DNA of 64,000 nucleotides from Chryseobacterium sp. StRB126 (GTDB lineage: Bacteria; Bacteroidota; Bacteroidia; Flavobacteriales; Weeksellaceae). Position numbers and translations under genes: made by a program. Positions 8,555 through 18,700 of this stretch are shown here, in pieces (within the stretch, counting starts at the first letter, position 1; each line of letters opens with the position of its first letter). The notes beneath the pieces are model-generated. The model did no database searches. It was not told where the DNA came from and saw nothing but the letters and a program-made list of their open reading frames with translations. The stretch is taken from assembly GCF_000829375.1 (NCBI RefSeq), contig NZ_AP014624.1, positions 4,092,001-4,156,000 of the forward strand, in the 5' to 3' direction.

Positions 8555-9613
8555 CTATTTCAAGACTGTATCGTAGATTTTATTCAACAGATCCTGTCTC
8601 ATTTTTGAGTTTCTATAGTCAAGAAGAATGATAATTCCCCATTTTTTATTCCTGTTGTAGCAGATGATGGAAGACTGTCCCATAGAATCTCCTGATTTCG
8701 AATAAATGGTATTTTTATCATCCGTCATCATGTTCAGCCCCAATCCCATGTATCTTTTTTCATCTTTATACACTATTTTTTCCGTAATGACAGCAGCTTT
8801 TCCAACTGTTATTTCATTATTTAAAACTGCTTTTAAATAGGTAACCATATCAGAAGCATTAGATTTTACCAATCCTGCAGATGCGGTAATATTCCACTTG
8901 AAAAATTCCTGAATGCCTCCGTCCGGATTGTGAGCCGTCGTTATATTTTTCACATTAAAGTCCTTAGTTAATGTACTGTTCATGTGTAAAGGCTTTATGA
9001 TTTTAGCTCTGATAATTTCATCATAGCTCTTACCATACACTTTCTCTAGTATTTGCCCCATTAAAGTATATCCTATGGTAGAATAACGAAATTGACCATA
9101 GTCTTTTAGCTCACTGCAGGTATTGATTATTCCCGCTAATGTTTCTATGGTCACACTGCTTACAGGCTGTTGCGGGTTCAGTTCCATCAATTTTGGAAAA
9201 TCTAAATCAGGTAATCCAGACTGATGTGATGCCAAATCTGAAATTTTAATTTTGTTTCTAAGATTCGGCTGTAGTACATATTCTTTGGGAAGTAATGCGT
9301 CTATATAATCATCTAACTTTATTTTCTTCTCCAAAACTGCCTGGGCAATTAAGTTTGAAGTCAGTATTTTAGTGATGGATGCAATTTCGAAGATGGAATT
9401 TTTATCAATTTTCGTTTGACTTTCTGCATTCAGCTTACCATAGGCTGTATAGTATTCTTCATTGTTATTGATAAAGCCAACACTAATTCCTACCTCAGGA
9501 TTTTTCTTATAATTATCGCTGATGATAGAATCAATTTTTTGGGTAATGTTTTGTCCAAAAGAAAAACTGCTTGCGAATAATAGTACTGCTAAAAATTTTG
9601 ATGAAGTTTTCAT
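8555..9613 (-). CDS. Secreted serine hydrolase of the class C beta-lactamase/PBP fold
   Basis: A 352-residue protein with a signal peptide (about residues 1-20, ending SSFSFG). Active-site motifs are SITK at 79-82 and YST at 177-179. The third motif region reads YSKSGDSMG, a K-S-G form as in true penicillin-recognising enzymes, where the neighbouring paralogue has HDGG. It has no extra C-terminal domain, so it is about 100 residues shorter than the first paralogue. The substrate is unknown; the family covers peptidases, esterases and lactamases acting in the periplasm. It is first in transcription order of the three hydrolases, and the AraC-type membrane regulator gene ends 154 bases upstream of it. 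Confidence 0.87.
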   Translation of the reverse strand: MKTSSKFLAVLLFASSFSFGQNITQKIDSIISDNYKKNPEVGISVGFINNNEEYYTAYGKLNAESQTKIDKNSIFEIASITKILTSNLIAQAVLEKKIKLDDYIDALLPKEYVLQPNLRNKIKISDLASHQSGLPDLDFPKLMELNPQQPVSSVTIETLAGIINTCSELKDYGQFRYSTIGYTLMGQILEKVYGKSYDEIIRAKIIKPLHMNSTLTKDFNVKNITTAHNPDGGIQEFFKWNITASAGLVKSNASDMVTYLKAVLNNEITVGKAAVITEKIVYKDEKRYMGLGLNMMTDDKNTIYSKSGDSMGQSSIICYNRNKKWGIIILLDYRNSKMRQDLLNKIYDTVLK

Positions 9614-9767
9614 TGTATCGTTTTTTTTATGTTTAAAAATTATTTCGATACAAAGATGTGGGAGAAAGAAGAATTAGGCGACCGAATAAAAGTATTCAGC
9701 CTCATTTGTGTAAAAAATAAGTACGAATCTCTACAAAAAAGAGTACGATTAATTACAAATCACTGAT

Positions 9768-10907
9768 TTATAAATTTTTACGATAACTAGTTGGTGTATT
9801 GCCTGTATGTTTTTTAAAGGCTGTATTAAAAGAAGATTTTGAATTAAAACCAACTTCGTATAGAATTTCAAGGATCGTTACCTTACTTTTTGTTGTATCT
9901 TTTAAAATATCCATAGCATTCTCTATACGGTATGTATTTACAAAATCATAAAAATGCTGTCCTAATTGATGGTTGATGAGAAGTGACAAATCCCGAACCG
10001 GAATTCCTATGTTATTGGAAATATCCTGAATGGTTAACGAAGAATTTAGAAAAGGTTTTTCTTCAATCATATACTTCTTTAACTTGATAAGCTCTTCATT
10101 ATATTCTCTTTCATCTATTGTGGGCTGCTCACTGCTCTTTTCTTCTGCAATAATCTCAGAAACGAGTTTTAATTTTGAATCAACATTTCTGAAAAGATCC
10201 GGGTTGTTTAATGCTTTGAATAAATACCAGCAAAAAATAAAAAGAGAGGAAACCCAAAGACTAATCTTTAACCCCTCAGAAATATGGGGATAATCTGAAA
10301 ATTTAAAAATGTTTTTTAAAAGAGCTACCGCATATAAAATAGTCAGTACAACCGTAAACTGGAATAACCAATGATAGGAACTGATGCTTTTCCCTGCATA
10401 GTTTTCAAGATATAGTTTCTTAGATTTTCTCAGTACTCTAAAAACAGCAATAATGTAGCTAATAATCTGAAGATGTATTAAAATATGAATGAACTGGAAC
10501 TCTATCATATTTTGGCGGTTCTGAATAAAACTCATTTTCGATGCTGCATCTACAGTATAAAAGCGGGGCAGTAAAACCAAATTAACAATTAAAAATGGGA
10601 GCAGATGCAGTAAATATTTGGGCTTTAACTTAAAATCAGAGTAGCACACTGATATTATATAGAAATAAAAAACAGGAATTTGCAAGAAAGCAAAGGTAGA
10701 CCTAAACATTCCCAGGCTGGATGAGCCATCAACCATCATATTAAACAAAGGCTCACTAATATCTATTGCATTTAACACCAGAAAAACAGCAAACAGAGCA
10801 TTACTTATTTTGTGCTTTGTTTTGAGTGTAATCAGAAAAAATGCCAGAAACAATGAAATGAATAAAGAGGTTGTATTTACAATAATTAATACATTAATTT
10901 TATCCAT
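9768..10907 (-). CDS. Membrane-bound AraC-family regulator (seven TM segments plus helix-turn-helix)
   Basis: A 379-residue protein. The first 225 residues hold about seven hydrophobic segments, e.g. LFISLFLAFFLI near the start and LWVSSLFIFCWYLF near residue 220. After a linker of about 60 residues, the last 90 residues form an AraC-type DNA-binding domain, with SIQDISNN-type first helix (SLTIQDISNNIGI) and second-helix signature EVGFNSKSSFNTAFKKHTG, ending in TPTSYRKNL. This architecture, a membrane sensor fused directly to an AraC domain, is frequent in Bacteroidota. It lies upstream of the serine hydrolase row in the same direction, so it may control those genes; this is only positional inference. 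Confidence 0.85.
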   Translation of the reverse strand: MDKINVLIIVNTTSLFISLFLAFFLITLKTKHKISNALFAVFLVLNAIDISEPLFNMMVDGSSSLGMFRSTFAFLQIPVFYFYIISVCYSDFKLKPKYLLHLLPFLIVNLVLLPRFYTVDAASKMSFIQNRQNMIEFQFIHILIHLQIISYIIAVFRVLRKSKKLYLENYAGKSISSYHWLFQFTVVLTILYAVALLKNIFKFSDYPHISEGLKISLWVSSLFIFCWYLFKALNNPDLFRNVDSKLKLVSEIIAEEKSSEQPTIDEREYNEELIKLKKYMIEEKPFLNSSLTIQDISNNIGIPVRDLSLLINHQLGQHFYDFVNTYRIENAMDILKDTTKSKVTILEILYEVGFNSKSSFNTAFKKHTGNTPTSYRKNL

Positions 10908-11072
10908 TCTTTACTCTTCTTTGTTTATGGTTATTTTATTTTTAAGCTTTTATTGGAATCCAAATGGTATTTTTAGATTTAAATTCCAGGTCGCACAAAT
11001 ATAGAAATTACATTGATATGATCAGAATTTTTTATATCCTGAGAAGTCATGAAGATAAAGGAATCTCACTCA

Positions 11073-12872
11073 TCAATTTCCAAAATTCACAAAGTGAGGC
11101 ACTTCCGTCGCAAAGCTATTCATTGGCAGAAGGTTATTTCGGTTACTGTTAAAATCAAACACTGAATTATAATCAAACGGAACACGAGGATAATAGGTAA
11201 AGGAAATCTGAATCCTGTTGAACACCAGGAACGGGTTATTAATGAGAACCCCCACTCCTATTTTAGTATTTGCACGGGTATTCAACAGCTTTTCATCCGG
11301 CATACCTAACCATCCTACTGCCATTGTTAAATAGGGACTGAAGTGGAAATTCTTCCATGTTTTATTGATGAACATCTGAAGCTGATATCTTAGCACCATT
11401 TTTTTAGTTCCAATATAATCTGCATTATAAACAGGAAACTCATCCGGCGAAGAAAGGTTAATTCTATCTTTATACGAATAATTATGCTGAGGATTTCCCA
11501 ATGCTAAAGTAGGAGAAAAAAAGTGTCTTACTTTGGCAAATTTCCAATCCATAAGATTCGTAAAATACGTTCCGTCTATACGAAAAGACTCCCTATTTTG
11601 GCTGTCTTCATTAAAAAATCTTCCAAACTGGGCTTTTAGAGTGAAATATCCCAACTTTGTAAAACTGCCATAAGATGCAGAAACTCCCAAATAAGGATTC
11701 GTTTCTTTGTTTCTTGATAATCCACCCGCAATAAGGTTTATGGAGTTTCCGTAAGCAATATCCTCCGGCAAGTCATATTGGAAAATATTCTTCTGAACGG
11801 AAAAACGTCTGTTAATAAGCCCCACAGACACCAGAAAACTATTGTAAGAACTGAAATACTTGTATTGATCGATTCCCGGACTGTCTTTATACTGATAATT
11901 CTGAAATCTCCCTATAACTGCAATATTGCTGGTCACTTTTTCACCGGGATCTGACGAAACCGGGATCTGATAACCACCCCATAGATCCTGGCTGTATACT
12001 TTAATCTGAACCTCGGGAAATGCAGTATCTGTTTCCACCGGCAATAAAACATTTCGCATAAAATATTCAAAAGTGAAACCACCTGCCCATTTGGTTAAAG
12101 GAGAGAAAAAATCTCTTCTCACGTTAAAATTGATTCTTTCATTTCTCAAAAAGTCCCTTTCTCCAAGGATTTGGGCACTGATATAAGACCCAAAAAGATT
12201 ATAGGTGGTATAACTTCCTAAAACATAGTCCTGTTTTTCTTTGGAATCATTTCTGTAAAGGAAATCTAATGTGTGGCCTAAGCCCAATACATTCTCTTCG
12301 GTAACTCCCAGTCCAATTTTACTGCCTGAATAACTGACTCTAGGCTTCAGGCTCCAGGAATCAAGAACTTTTACCACCACGTCAATAGAATCTTTGCTGG
12401 AAGTATCATCAGAAACGCTGATATTCACTCTGTTTATAAAAGGCATTGCCCTCATCAGACGTTCAGACTCATAGAGTTTCTGAGCATTATATTCTTCTCC
12501 TTCTTTAAAAAGTAAGTAATTATTAACGGTAGAGGCTCTTGTGGTGGAATGAAGATGGTCTGCAAACCAATCGTACCATTTTGATTTTTCTTTCTCATCT
12601 TTGGAGCCATATCCGAAAGGGTCAATAGTTTCGATCCTGATATTTCGGATATATCTTTTATTATAAGCTTCCTGTGGTAGTTTTTCTGTTCTGGATTTAA
12701 CAGAGGTTGAATCTGCTTCCCTACGGAATATGAAACGATGAAGAAATTTAGTGACTTTTCTTTTATCTGAAAACTCTTCTATTTTATAATAAAGTGAATC
12801 TTTCTTTTCCTGTGCATTTAAAAAGAAAAAACCACTTAAAAAGAAAATTAAAATTACAATTGATCTAATCAT
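11073..12872 (-). CDS. BamA/TamA-like outer-membrane protein with a POTRA-like region
   Basis: A 599-residue protein with a signal peptide (about residues 1-20, ending FFFLNAQ). Residues 70-175 or so look like a POTRA segment: RYIRNIRIETIDPFG, a long insertion, then LMRAMPFINRVNISV and DSIDVVVKVLDSW, the alternating beta-alpha-beta pattern of Omp85 proteins. From about residue 180 to the end it is a beta-barrel with many aromatic-ended strands. Omp85 proteins insert or move proteins across the outer membrane; one short POTRA region and a large barrel suggest an accessory member rather than BamA itself. It stands alone on the minus strand. Confidence 0.65.
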   Translation of the reverse strand: MIRSIVILIFFLSGFFFLNAQEKKDSLYYKIEEFSDKRKVTKFLHRFIFRREADSTSVKSRTEKLPQEAYNKRYIRNIRIETIDPFGYGSKDEKEKSKWYDWFADHLHSTTRASTVNNYLLFKEGEEYNAQKLYESERLMRAMPFINRVNISVSDDTSSKDSIDVVVKVLDSWSLKPRVSYSGSKIGLGVTEENVLGLGHTLDFLYRNDSKEKQDYVLGSYTTYNLFGSYISAQILGERDFLRNERINFNVRRDFFSPLTKWAGGFTFEYFMRNVLLPVETDTAFPEVQIKVYSQDLWGGYQIPVSSDPGEKVTSNIAVIGRFQNYQYKDSPGIDQYKYFSSYNSFLVSVGLINRRFSVQKNIFQYDLPEDIAYGNSINLIAGGLSRNKETNPYLGVSASYGSFTKLGYFTLKAQFGRFFNEDSQNRESFRIDGTYFTNLMDWKFAKVRHFFSPTLALGNPQHNYSYKDRINLSSPDEFPVYNADYIGTKKMVLRYQLQMFINKTWKNFHFSPYLTMAVGWLGMPDEKLLNTRANTKIGVGVLINNPFLVFNRIQISFTYYPRVPFDYNSVFDFNSNRNNLLPMNSFATEVPHFVNFGN

Positions 12873-13000
12873 TAGTCATCAAAATTCAATACAGTTTACA
12901 GCATCAATTTACAGGTCAACAGACCCTAAAATAGGGATAATTTCTTTTAAAGGTACTACTTTTGAATGAAAAGTCAAACTGCAATACCATTCAAAACCAC

Positions 13001-13699
13001 TTAACAAATCAAAAGCAGACGATATTCGCCTTCATTTTCAACAGGAGCTCTATGCACACAAGGCAAAACTTTTTGTGCCGGATGATCTACTGCCAGTCTC
13101 CAAAGATGTCCTAATCCCAGATTGGTAGGCACTGCATTGGGTTTAGCCTGATAATGCAGATCGAAGAAACAATCTTTCAAGAAATCTTCAAACTCATCTT
13201 CAGGTCCGTCATGTAATTCTTTAAGTTTTTCCCGGATCTCAGGAACCTGTATTTTTTGTACAGCCTGGTCATTGGGCAATATATCACTTGCAGCACCGTA
13301 ATAGGTACATAAAAAAGTATCTGTTCCAATGGGTGAACGATCTACATGGTACGAATAGACATCGGTTGAAATAAAATCAAACTCTTCGTCCCGATCATAG
13401 TTTTTAAGCAGATTGAGCGATGGTGAAGCTCCGAAATCCGTTAATAATTGTAAATCATTTAAAATTATTTCTCTGGCAATATTTCCTTCTTCCGACAGCC
13501 GCAATGCTAGAAGATCTTCAGTAGAAATTTCGGTAATACTTTCTTTCAATTGAAGCTTGGAAACAATTTCTTTAAAATCTCCGTCTAAATTCCTGTACCA
13601 GCACATAGCATTTATATCTCCCTGAAAATCGGTATGTATAAGTTCAGAAAATACAGAAACTATTTCTACTTGATGGTTATCGGAAAATGTCTTGTTCAT
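13001..13699 (-). CDS. DUF1826 family protein
   Basis: A 232-residue cytosolic protein without signal peptide or membrane segment. The pattern fits DUF1826: an N-terminal part with DINAMCWYRNLDGDF, a central histidine/aspartate segment (YHVDRSPIGTDTFLCTYYG), and a C-terminal LPCVHRAPV. In proteobacteria DUF1826 genes sit next to COG0523 zinc-homeostasis GTPases; no such gene is visible here. The conserved His/Asp/Cys residues would fit a metal-binding role, which is inference. It lies upstream of no obvious partner; the YdeI-like gene precedes it on the same strand with a gap of about 105 bases. Confidence 0.55.
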   Translation of the reverse strand: MNKTFSDNHQVEIVSVFSELIHTDFQGDINAMCWYRNLDGDFKEIVSKLQLKESITEISTEDLLALRLSEEGNIAREIILNDLQLLTDFGASPSLNLLKNYDRDEEFDFISTDVYSYHVDRSPIGTDTFLCTYYGAASDILPNDQAVQKIQVPEIREKLKELHDGPEDEFEDFLKDCFFDLHYQAKPNAVPTNLGLGHLWRLAVDHPAQKVLPCVHRAPVENEGEYRLLLIC

Positions 13700-13804
13700 A
13701 TTTTAGAATAAACTGCTTGGTCATTTATTCTCTGCAAAAATAAGAAATCACATTTATTTACCTTCATCATCCAGAAAGCAGAATCTCCAAATGCGTCAAA
13801 GTCA

Positions 13805-14392
13805 TTACAAAAAATGTTTTGGTTTCTTTGCCTGCGCAGCATGTTCCACGATTTCATCAATACGTTTCTTCCGGGTTTCCGGACGTTTTGCAAGAACAAT
13901 CCACTGAAGCATCATCTTTTTCATGGATTTGCTTAAGCTTTGGAAATACTCTTCTGAACCTGTATAGGCCTTAAAAGCTTCGCTTAGATCTTCCGGTACT
14001 GTAAGATCTTCCACACTATCAAGGATCACCCAGGAACCATTTTCCTTGGCAATTCTTATACATTCATGGCCTGCTTCTTTCATCAGTTCATCATTGATCA
14101 GCCTCTCTACTTTTTCTTTATTGATTCTTGACCATGTACTATTGGGTTTACGTCTGCTGAATAATTGTTTGAAAGAACCTTCATCAATAGTCTTTCTTGT
14201 GCTGTCTATCCAACCGAAGCAAAGAGCCTCATCCACCAGGTCACTCCAACCCACTACAGGTAAGCCGGATTTTTGGGTATTGCAAATTACCCAGACTGAT
14301 TGCTCATCCTGATGAAATTTCTCTAACCATTCCCTCCATTCTATTCTTGTTTCTATATGGATTTCTTTTCTTTTATTTGTTGTTTCCATCAC
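13805..14392 (-). CDS. YdeI/OmpD-associated family protein
   Basis: A 195-residue cytosolic protein of the YdeI (OmdA) family. Recognisable features are the N-terminal helix-rich segment ending SVWVICNTQKSG, the central DLVDEALCFGWIDST (the family hallmark), the R-R-KP-STWS loop (SRRKPNSTWSRINKEKV), and a C-terminal arginine/lysine helix (AKRPETRKKRIDEIVEHA). The family has been linked to bacteriocin or antimicrobial-peptide protection and outer-membrane protein effects in enterics, but its biochemical role is unknown. Same strand as the DUF1826 gene, probably cotranscribed. Confidence 0.8.
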   Translation of the reverse strand: MMETTNKRKEIHIETRIEWREWLEKFHQDEQSVWVICNTQKSGLPVVGWSDLVDEALCFGWIDSTRKTIDEGSFKQLFSRRKPNSTWSRINKEKVERLINDELMKEAGHECIRIAKENGSWVILDSVEDLTVPEDLSEAFKAYTGSEEYFQSLSKSMKKMMLQWIVLAKRPETRKKRIDEIVEHAAQAKKPKHFL

Positions 14393-14794
14393 AGTCTATT
14401 TCCATTGTTATTGTAAAGGTAATCAATGGAATTGACAAGGGTATGTCAGTAAGACATTATATAAAAAACAGGTTTAATTCATATGAGGAAAATAAGGATA
14501 ATGGAGAGGATAAATACAGCTTTAGATATTCATTGTTTTTCATAAAAGGTTGTCATTTTTGAGCCTATGGAATAAATTATTCATCCGGAAGAGTACTTAA
14601 GACATCTGGAATATTTAGTATGAAAATATATTATTTTTTATGCTTTCCCATAAAACAAACAATAAAAAGAACCGTAAATTTGGCGCCTAAATTACAAACT
14701 TAAGGAAGTTCCGGTTTATTCCAAATCTTGATTTTAAAGAAACGGATATCCCAGGAAACATTATAATTTTCAATATTATCTAAGAACATCAAAC
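14393..14794. other. Divergent intergenic region with a possible promoter
   Basis: About 400 bases without a convincing gene between a minus-strand and a plus-strand gene. TAAATTTG at 14675-14682 matches the -7 consensus TAnnTTTG on the plus strand, about 113 bases before the phospholipase-D-like gene, but there is no clear TTG at the -33 position. Nothing else was found. Confidence 0.4.
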
Positions 14795-15604
14795 GTGTAT
14801 TATAAGGAAAGGCAAAAATATTATTTTAAAATTGATACTGAAAACAGTGAAGGAGTTGAAGTATTTATTGGACAAAATGCAGGCAATCAACTGAATAACG
14901 ACATTCTGAATGCGCAGGCAGAAGTTCTCATCATTTCCCCCTATATTGATGAAGTAAAGCTGGATGATCTTCTGATGCTGAAGAACAGAAATATCAATGT
15001 GAGATTGGCATTCAGTGACCTGCGACCTGAGCAATACGGAAGTATATTACGAAAACTGATTCATCAGAACCGGGTCACCGATGTAAAGAAAAAAGAGAAA
15101 AGGGAAAGTCTGAAAAATCTTTTCTTTTTATCTTCTATTATTCTGTTTTGCCTGGGAATTTTTGCCCTCATTTATTTCGGGATTCATCTTGTTGATGATC
15201 TTACCAATTCCAATAATTTAGTTGCTCTTTTAATTGCTATCGCCTCTCTGTATGGATTTTTCAGATGCTGGGAAAAGAAAACAGAAGTTGAAAAAATGGA
15301 GATTTACACCTATCACTACTCTGAAAATTTGAATTTTAAATACATCAGAAATAACCGCTATGACAATAAGTTTCTGCACTCCAAGATTTACATAATCGAT
15401 AGAAAAGTAGCCTATCTTGGATCACTGAACTACACAAAGAGCGGATTTACCTCCAATTTTGAGTCTCGTATAAGAATTACCCAAAAGGAAAAAGTAAATG
15501 AACTAGTCCGTTTTGTTCATGATATTTTTGAGGATAATATGAATTTAAAAAAACATGAGCTTTTCTATCTTGGAAAACAAGTCTACAGTGAGGATATGTA
15601 TTAA
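14795..15604 (+). CDS. Membrane protein with a single phospholipase-D-like (HKD) motif
   Basis: A 269-residue protein beginning with a GTG codon; no ATG is available upstream before the stop at 14729. Residues 22-75 resemble the N-terminal half of a PLD domain (VFIGQNAGNQLNNDILNAQ, EVLIISPYID). Two membrane segments at about 108-131 and 139-157 interrupt it. The catalytic motif follows perfectly: H195-S-K197, D202, then GS-x-N at 209-212. PLD enzymes use two HKD motifs, by dimerisation when each chain has one, as in the Nuc nuclease; they cleave phosphodiesters in lipids or nucleic acids. A membrane hairpin inserted inside the PLD domain is uncommon. Substrate unknown. The gene converges with the adhesin gene. 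Confidence 0.75.
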   Translation: MYYKERQKYYFKIDTENSEGVEVFIGQNAGNQLNNDILNAQAEVLIISPYIDEVKLDDLLMLKNRNINVRLAFSDLRPEQYGSILRKLIHQNRVTDVKKKEKRESLKNLFFLSSIILFCLGIFALIYFGIHLVDDLTNSNNLVALLIAIASLYGFFRCWEKKTEVEKMEIYTYHYSENLNFKYIRNNRYDNKFLHSKIYIIDRKVAYLGSLNYTKSGFTSNFESRIRITQKEKVNELVRFVHDIFEDNMNLKKHELFYLGKQVYSEDMY

Positions 15605-15693
15605 TTTACCGTTTCTTCAAATATTAAAAACCTTGTCATCATTAACACCGACAGATTCTATTAAATCATACTCATTATTATGATATAAAAAAA

Positions 15694-15717
15694 CAGTGTT
15701 CTCCGAAGAGAACACTG
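15694..15717 (-). terminator. Terminator of the adhesin gene
   Basis: A perfect 10-base stem (CAGTGTTCTC/GAGAACACTG) with a CGAA loop. On the minus strand the hairpin is followed by seven T residues, so it is a strong terminator 22 bases behind the stop of the large adhesin. It may also act on the converging phospholipase-D-like gene. Confidence 0.85.
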
Positions 15718-15738
15718 CTTATTAAAATGAAGTGTGGA

Positions 15739-18700
15739 TTAATTTTTAATCAACTTGCCTTGTAATGACTTTTCTCCAGCCTGTACAATAACAATATAAG
15801 TACTCTGCAACCAGTTTGAGATATCTACATTAACCTCTCCTGAAGCTGCTTTAAGTTCTTTCTGGAATTTGATATTACCCATAGTATCAAAAACCTTGAT
15901 ATGTGTTGCCAATAATTTCTCATTGCCTGTATTATAGGAAACTTTCACTATTTCCTTTGCAGGATTCGGCATCAACTTCAGCGAAGAAGCTGTAGTAAGA
16001 CTTGGCGTACTTCCTGTTTTACCTGAAATAGACTTACCTATAACCTGTGGTTCAGCTACAAACTTACAATCATCTTGTCCAAAGAATAAGATGGCATCCG
16101 TTCCTCCAGGGAAGTTAGCATTTGGATAGAACATCAATGGATTGACATTCATATCATATGTTCCTCCTGCCGGAATGGTAATCATAGATGGGAAGTAAGT
16201 TCCATATCCGTTAAGACTTGAAATATCAAGCATTACCGGTAGGCTTCCTGCGTTATATATGGTTCCGTGAACATTATAATGATCTCCGTCCCATTTGAAG
16301 GATTCAATCTTAACATCAAAGTTACATTGCGTTTCTATTCCGCAATTTTTACCCGGATAGTAATTCATTGTTCCTGAATAATATTCACAGTGAAGTCCTG
16401 GAGCATTCTGATCAATTCTTAATCTATAAGTTCCCGGTGAGTAAATAAGATCAAGCTGATTGATGAAAGTATTGGTTCCATTTTGTATACTGGCCCCAAA
16501 TAGTTCCCATTGATGATAATCAAAATTACCTTTTGGCCCTAAGATATAACGGCCTTTATCTCTACAATAATCATAGCAGCCTGTAGGGAATACCCACATC
16601 AGACTTTCAATACTCAATGGTACATCTTTCTGACTATATACTTTACAGCCGCTTGGAGCAGTATAGATTACTTTATACATACCTCCTTCTTCTACAGTAA
16701 TTGATTGTCCGCTCATACCATTACTCCAGTTGTATTCTCCATTAGCAGGTCCTGATGCAGTCAGCTTTACTCTATATGGCTGGCAGCTTATCTGAGTAGC
16801 TGTCACTACAGGTGATGCAGGAGGATTACTTACGGTAACAACATAATCTTTAGAGCCTATACAATCTGTAGTTCCCGGTACACGAACTTCTAACCTAAAA
16901 GTATAAGTACCTGCCGGTAATCCACTGGTATTGTAAACAATTGGATGGGTTGCAGACCAACCTGTTGTCAATGGAACACCATTTCTCAGCCATCTGTATT
17001 CCAAAGTATTATCACCTACAATTCCTCTAAGTCTTATCGGGTTATTAGCACAAGCATTTGACTGTCCTGATATATTCACATAAGGAGGTTTTTTAAATGC
17101 TACTCCTACCGATTTAACACTCATAATACTAGTTTTACAACCATCTGCAGAAACCAGTATCGGCCAATAATTCCCAGATTCTGTTGGGATAAAGTTCATT
17201 GAATTTGGCGCTCCTATAACTTCCTGAGCTCCATTCATCCAAATATAACCAGAAGGAGCAGTTCCAATTGCAGTAAATGAAATTACTGGTGAACCACCTT
17301 CACATACAATAGCATTAAGAGGTGAAAGATTTCCTTTAAGATCAGCCTCTTTTATCGTAATTGTACGAACAGCAGAGAAATACTCACATCCTTGCGGAGT
17401 TTTCACTTTGAAACTCACATTCTTTATTCCGGCAGTATTAAATGTAACAGCAGTAGCTGATTGTGTAGTTACAAAAGAGGTTCCGTCAAAATACCATGTA
17501 TAGATATTTCCGGCTGTATATGATCCAGGCGAAAGGTTAATCATTTCCCCTTTACATGCCGCCGCTGGAAGGGCAAAAGTCACATTAGGAACAGGAGCTA
17601 ATGTAACTGTTTTTGTGATGGTACATTCAGGATATCCTAATGTAGGTGCTGATACCTTCATCGTAAAGGTATATGTACCTGGCGCTAGATTGTTATAAGT
17701 AGCTGTCTGCCCAACCTGATCTGGCTGTCCTGGCAAACTGAACCTATATTCAACAGCATTTGCATTAGATCCAAGATCAAATACCGTAGATGTATTGTAT
17801 AAAGTAACATTATACCCATTACCATTACAAGTCTGACCAACATTAAACTTAGGCTCATAATGTTTTTTAACTTCTACACTTGCAGAATACCAACACGTAC
17901 CATATCTAACACGAAGAGAAACAATATGTGCTCCTGCAAGATTAGTCTGGAATGTAGCTGAAGGCTGTCCCTGAGGGCTCACTAAGGTAAGCACACTGTT
18001 TGACACCCATTGAATCTCATCTGGTGTAGTGGTAAAATTCACATTACTTACACTGATTGTGTTACAGCCTGTCCATTTCGGAACGAAAGAAAACGCAGGA
18101 GGTGCAGGGCAATTTCCTGATGGTGGGCACGCATTCGTTACATGGATCTCCTGTGAATATACAATACACCCATTCTGATCAGTTGCTCTTACCTGATAAG
18201 TACCGGCAACCCCCATTCCTGATAAAGTATACGAATTGGTTGTATATCCGTTCTGTGCTACTCCATCTTTGAACCACTGCCAGCCTGTAGTGTTCGTAAG
18301 TCCTGTAGAACTATTTGCAGTAAGGGTATAAGGCTGCATAGGATAATCTCCACAAACTTCAAGATTGTATACCGGTGAAATAGTAATAATAGTCTCAGGA
18401 AGGATAATGAAACTTGCACTTGCTGTAGGTTTGTAAGCACACCCATTAGTCCCGTTATACGTTACCGTAACTATCTGAGAAACATTTCCTCCTGTATTAT
18501 TCTGAATATATCCATTATTTGGAAAACTATAATTTCCATACTGATCAAATGTTGCATTATGAGTCTGTCCATTTGCAAAAGTAAATGTAACACCTGTTGC
18601 AGAAGTAATTATTCCCTGATTGATAGAGAAAGTAAGATTTGAACCTAAACAGATCTTTCCAACATTGGTAAAGTTTACTACCGGAAGAGCTAGCTTACTT

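Noticed and set aside
6372-9613. Beta-lactam resistance genes
   Set aside because: The S-x-x-K and Y-x-N motifs are shared by esterases and D-peptidases, and the motif variants here give no support for true beta-lactamase activity.
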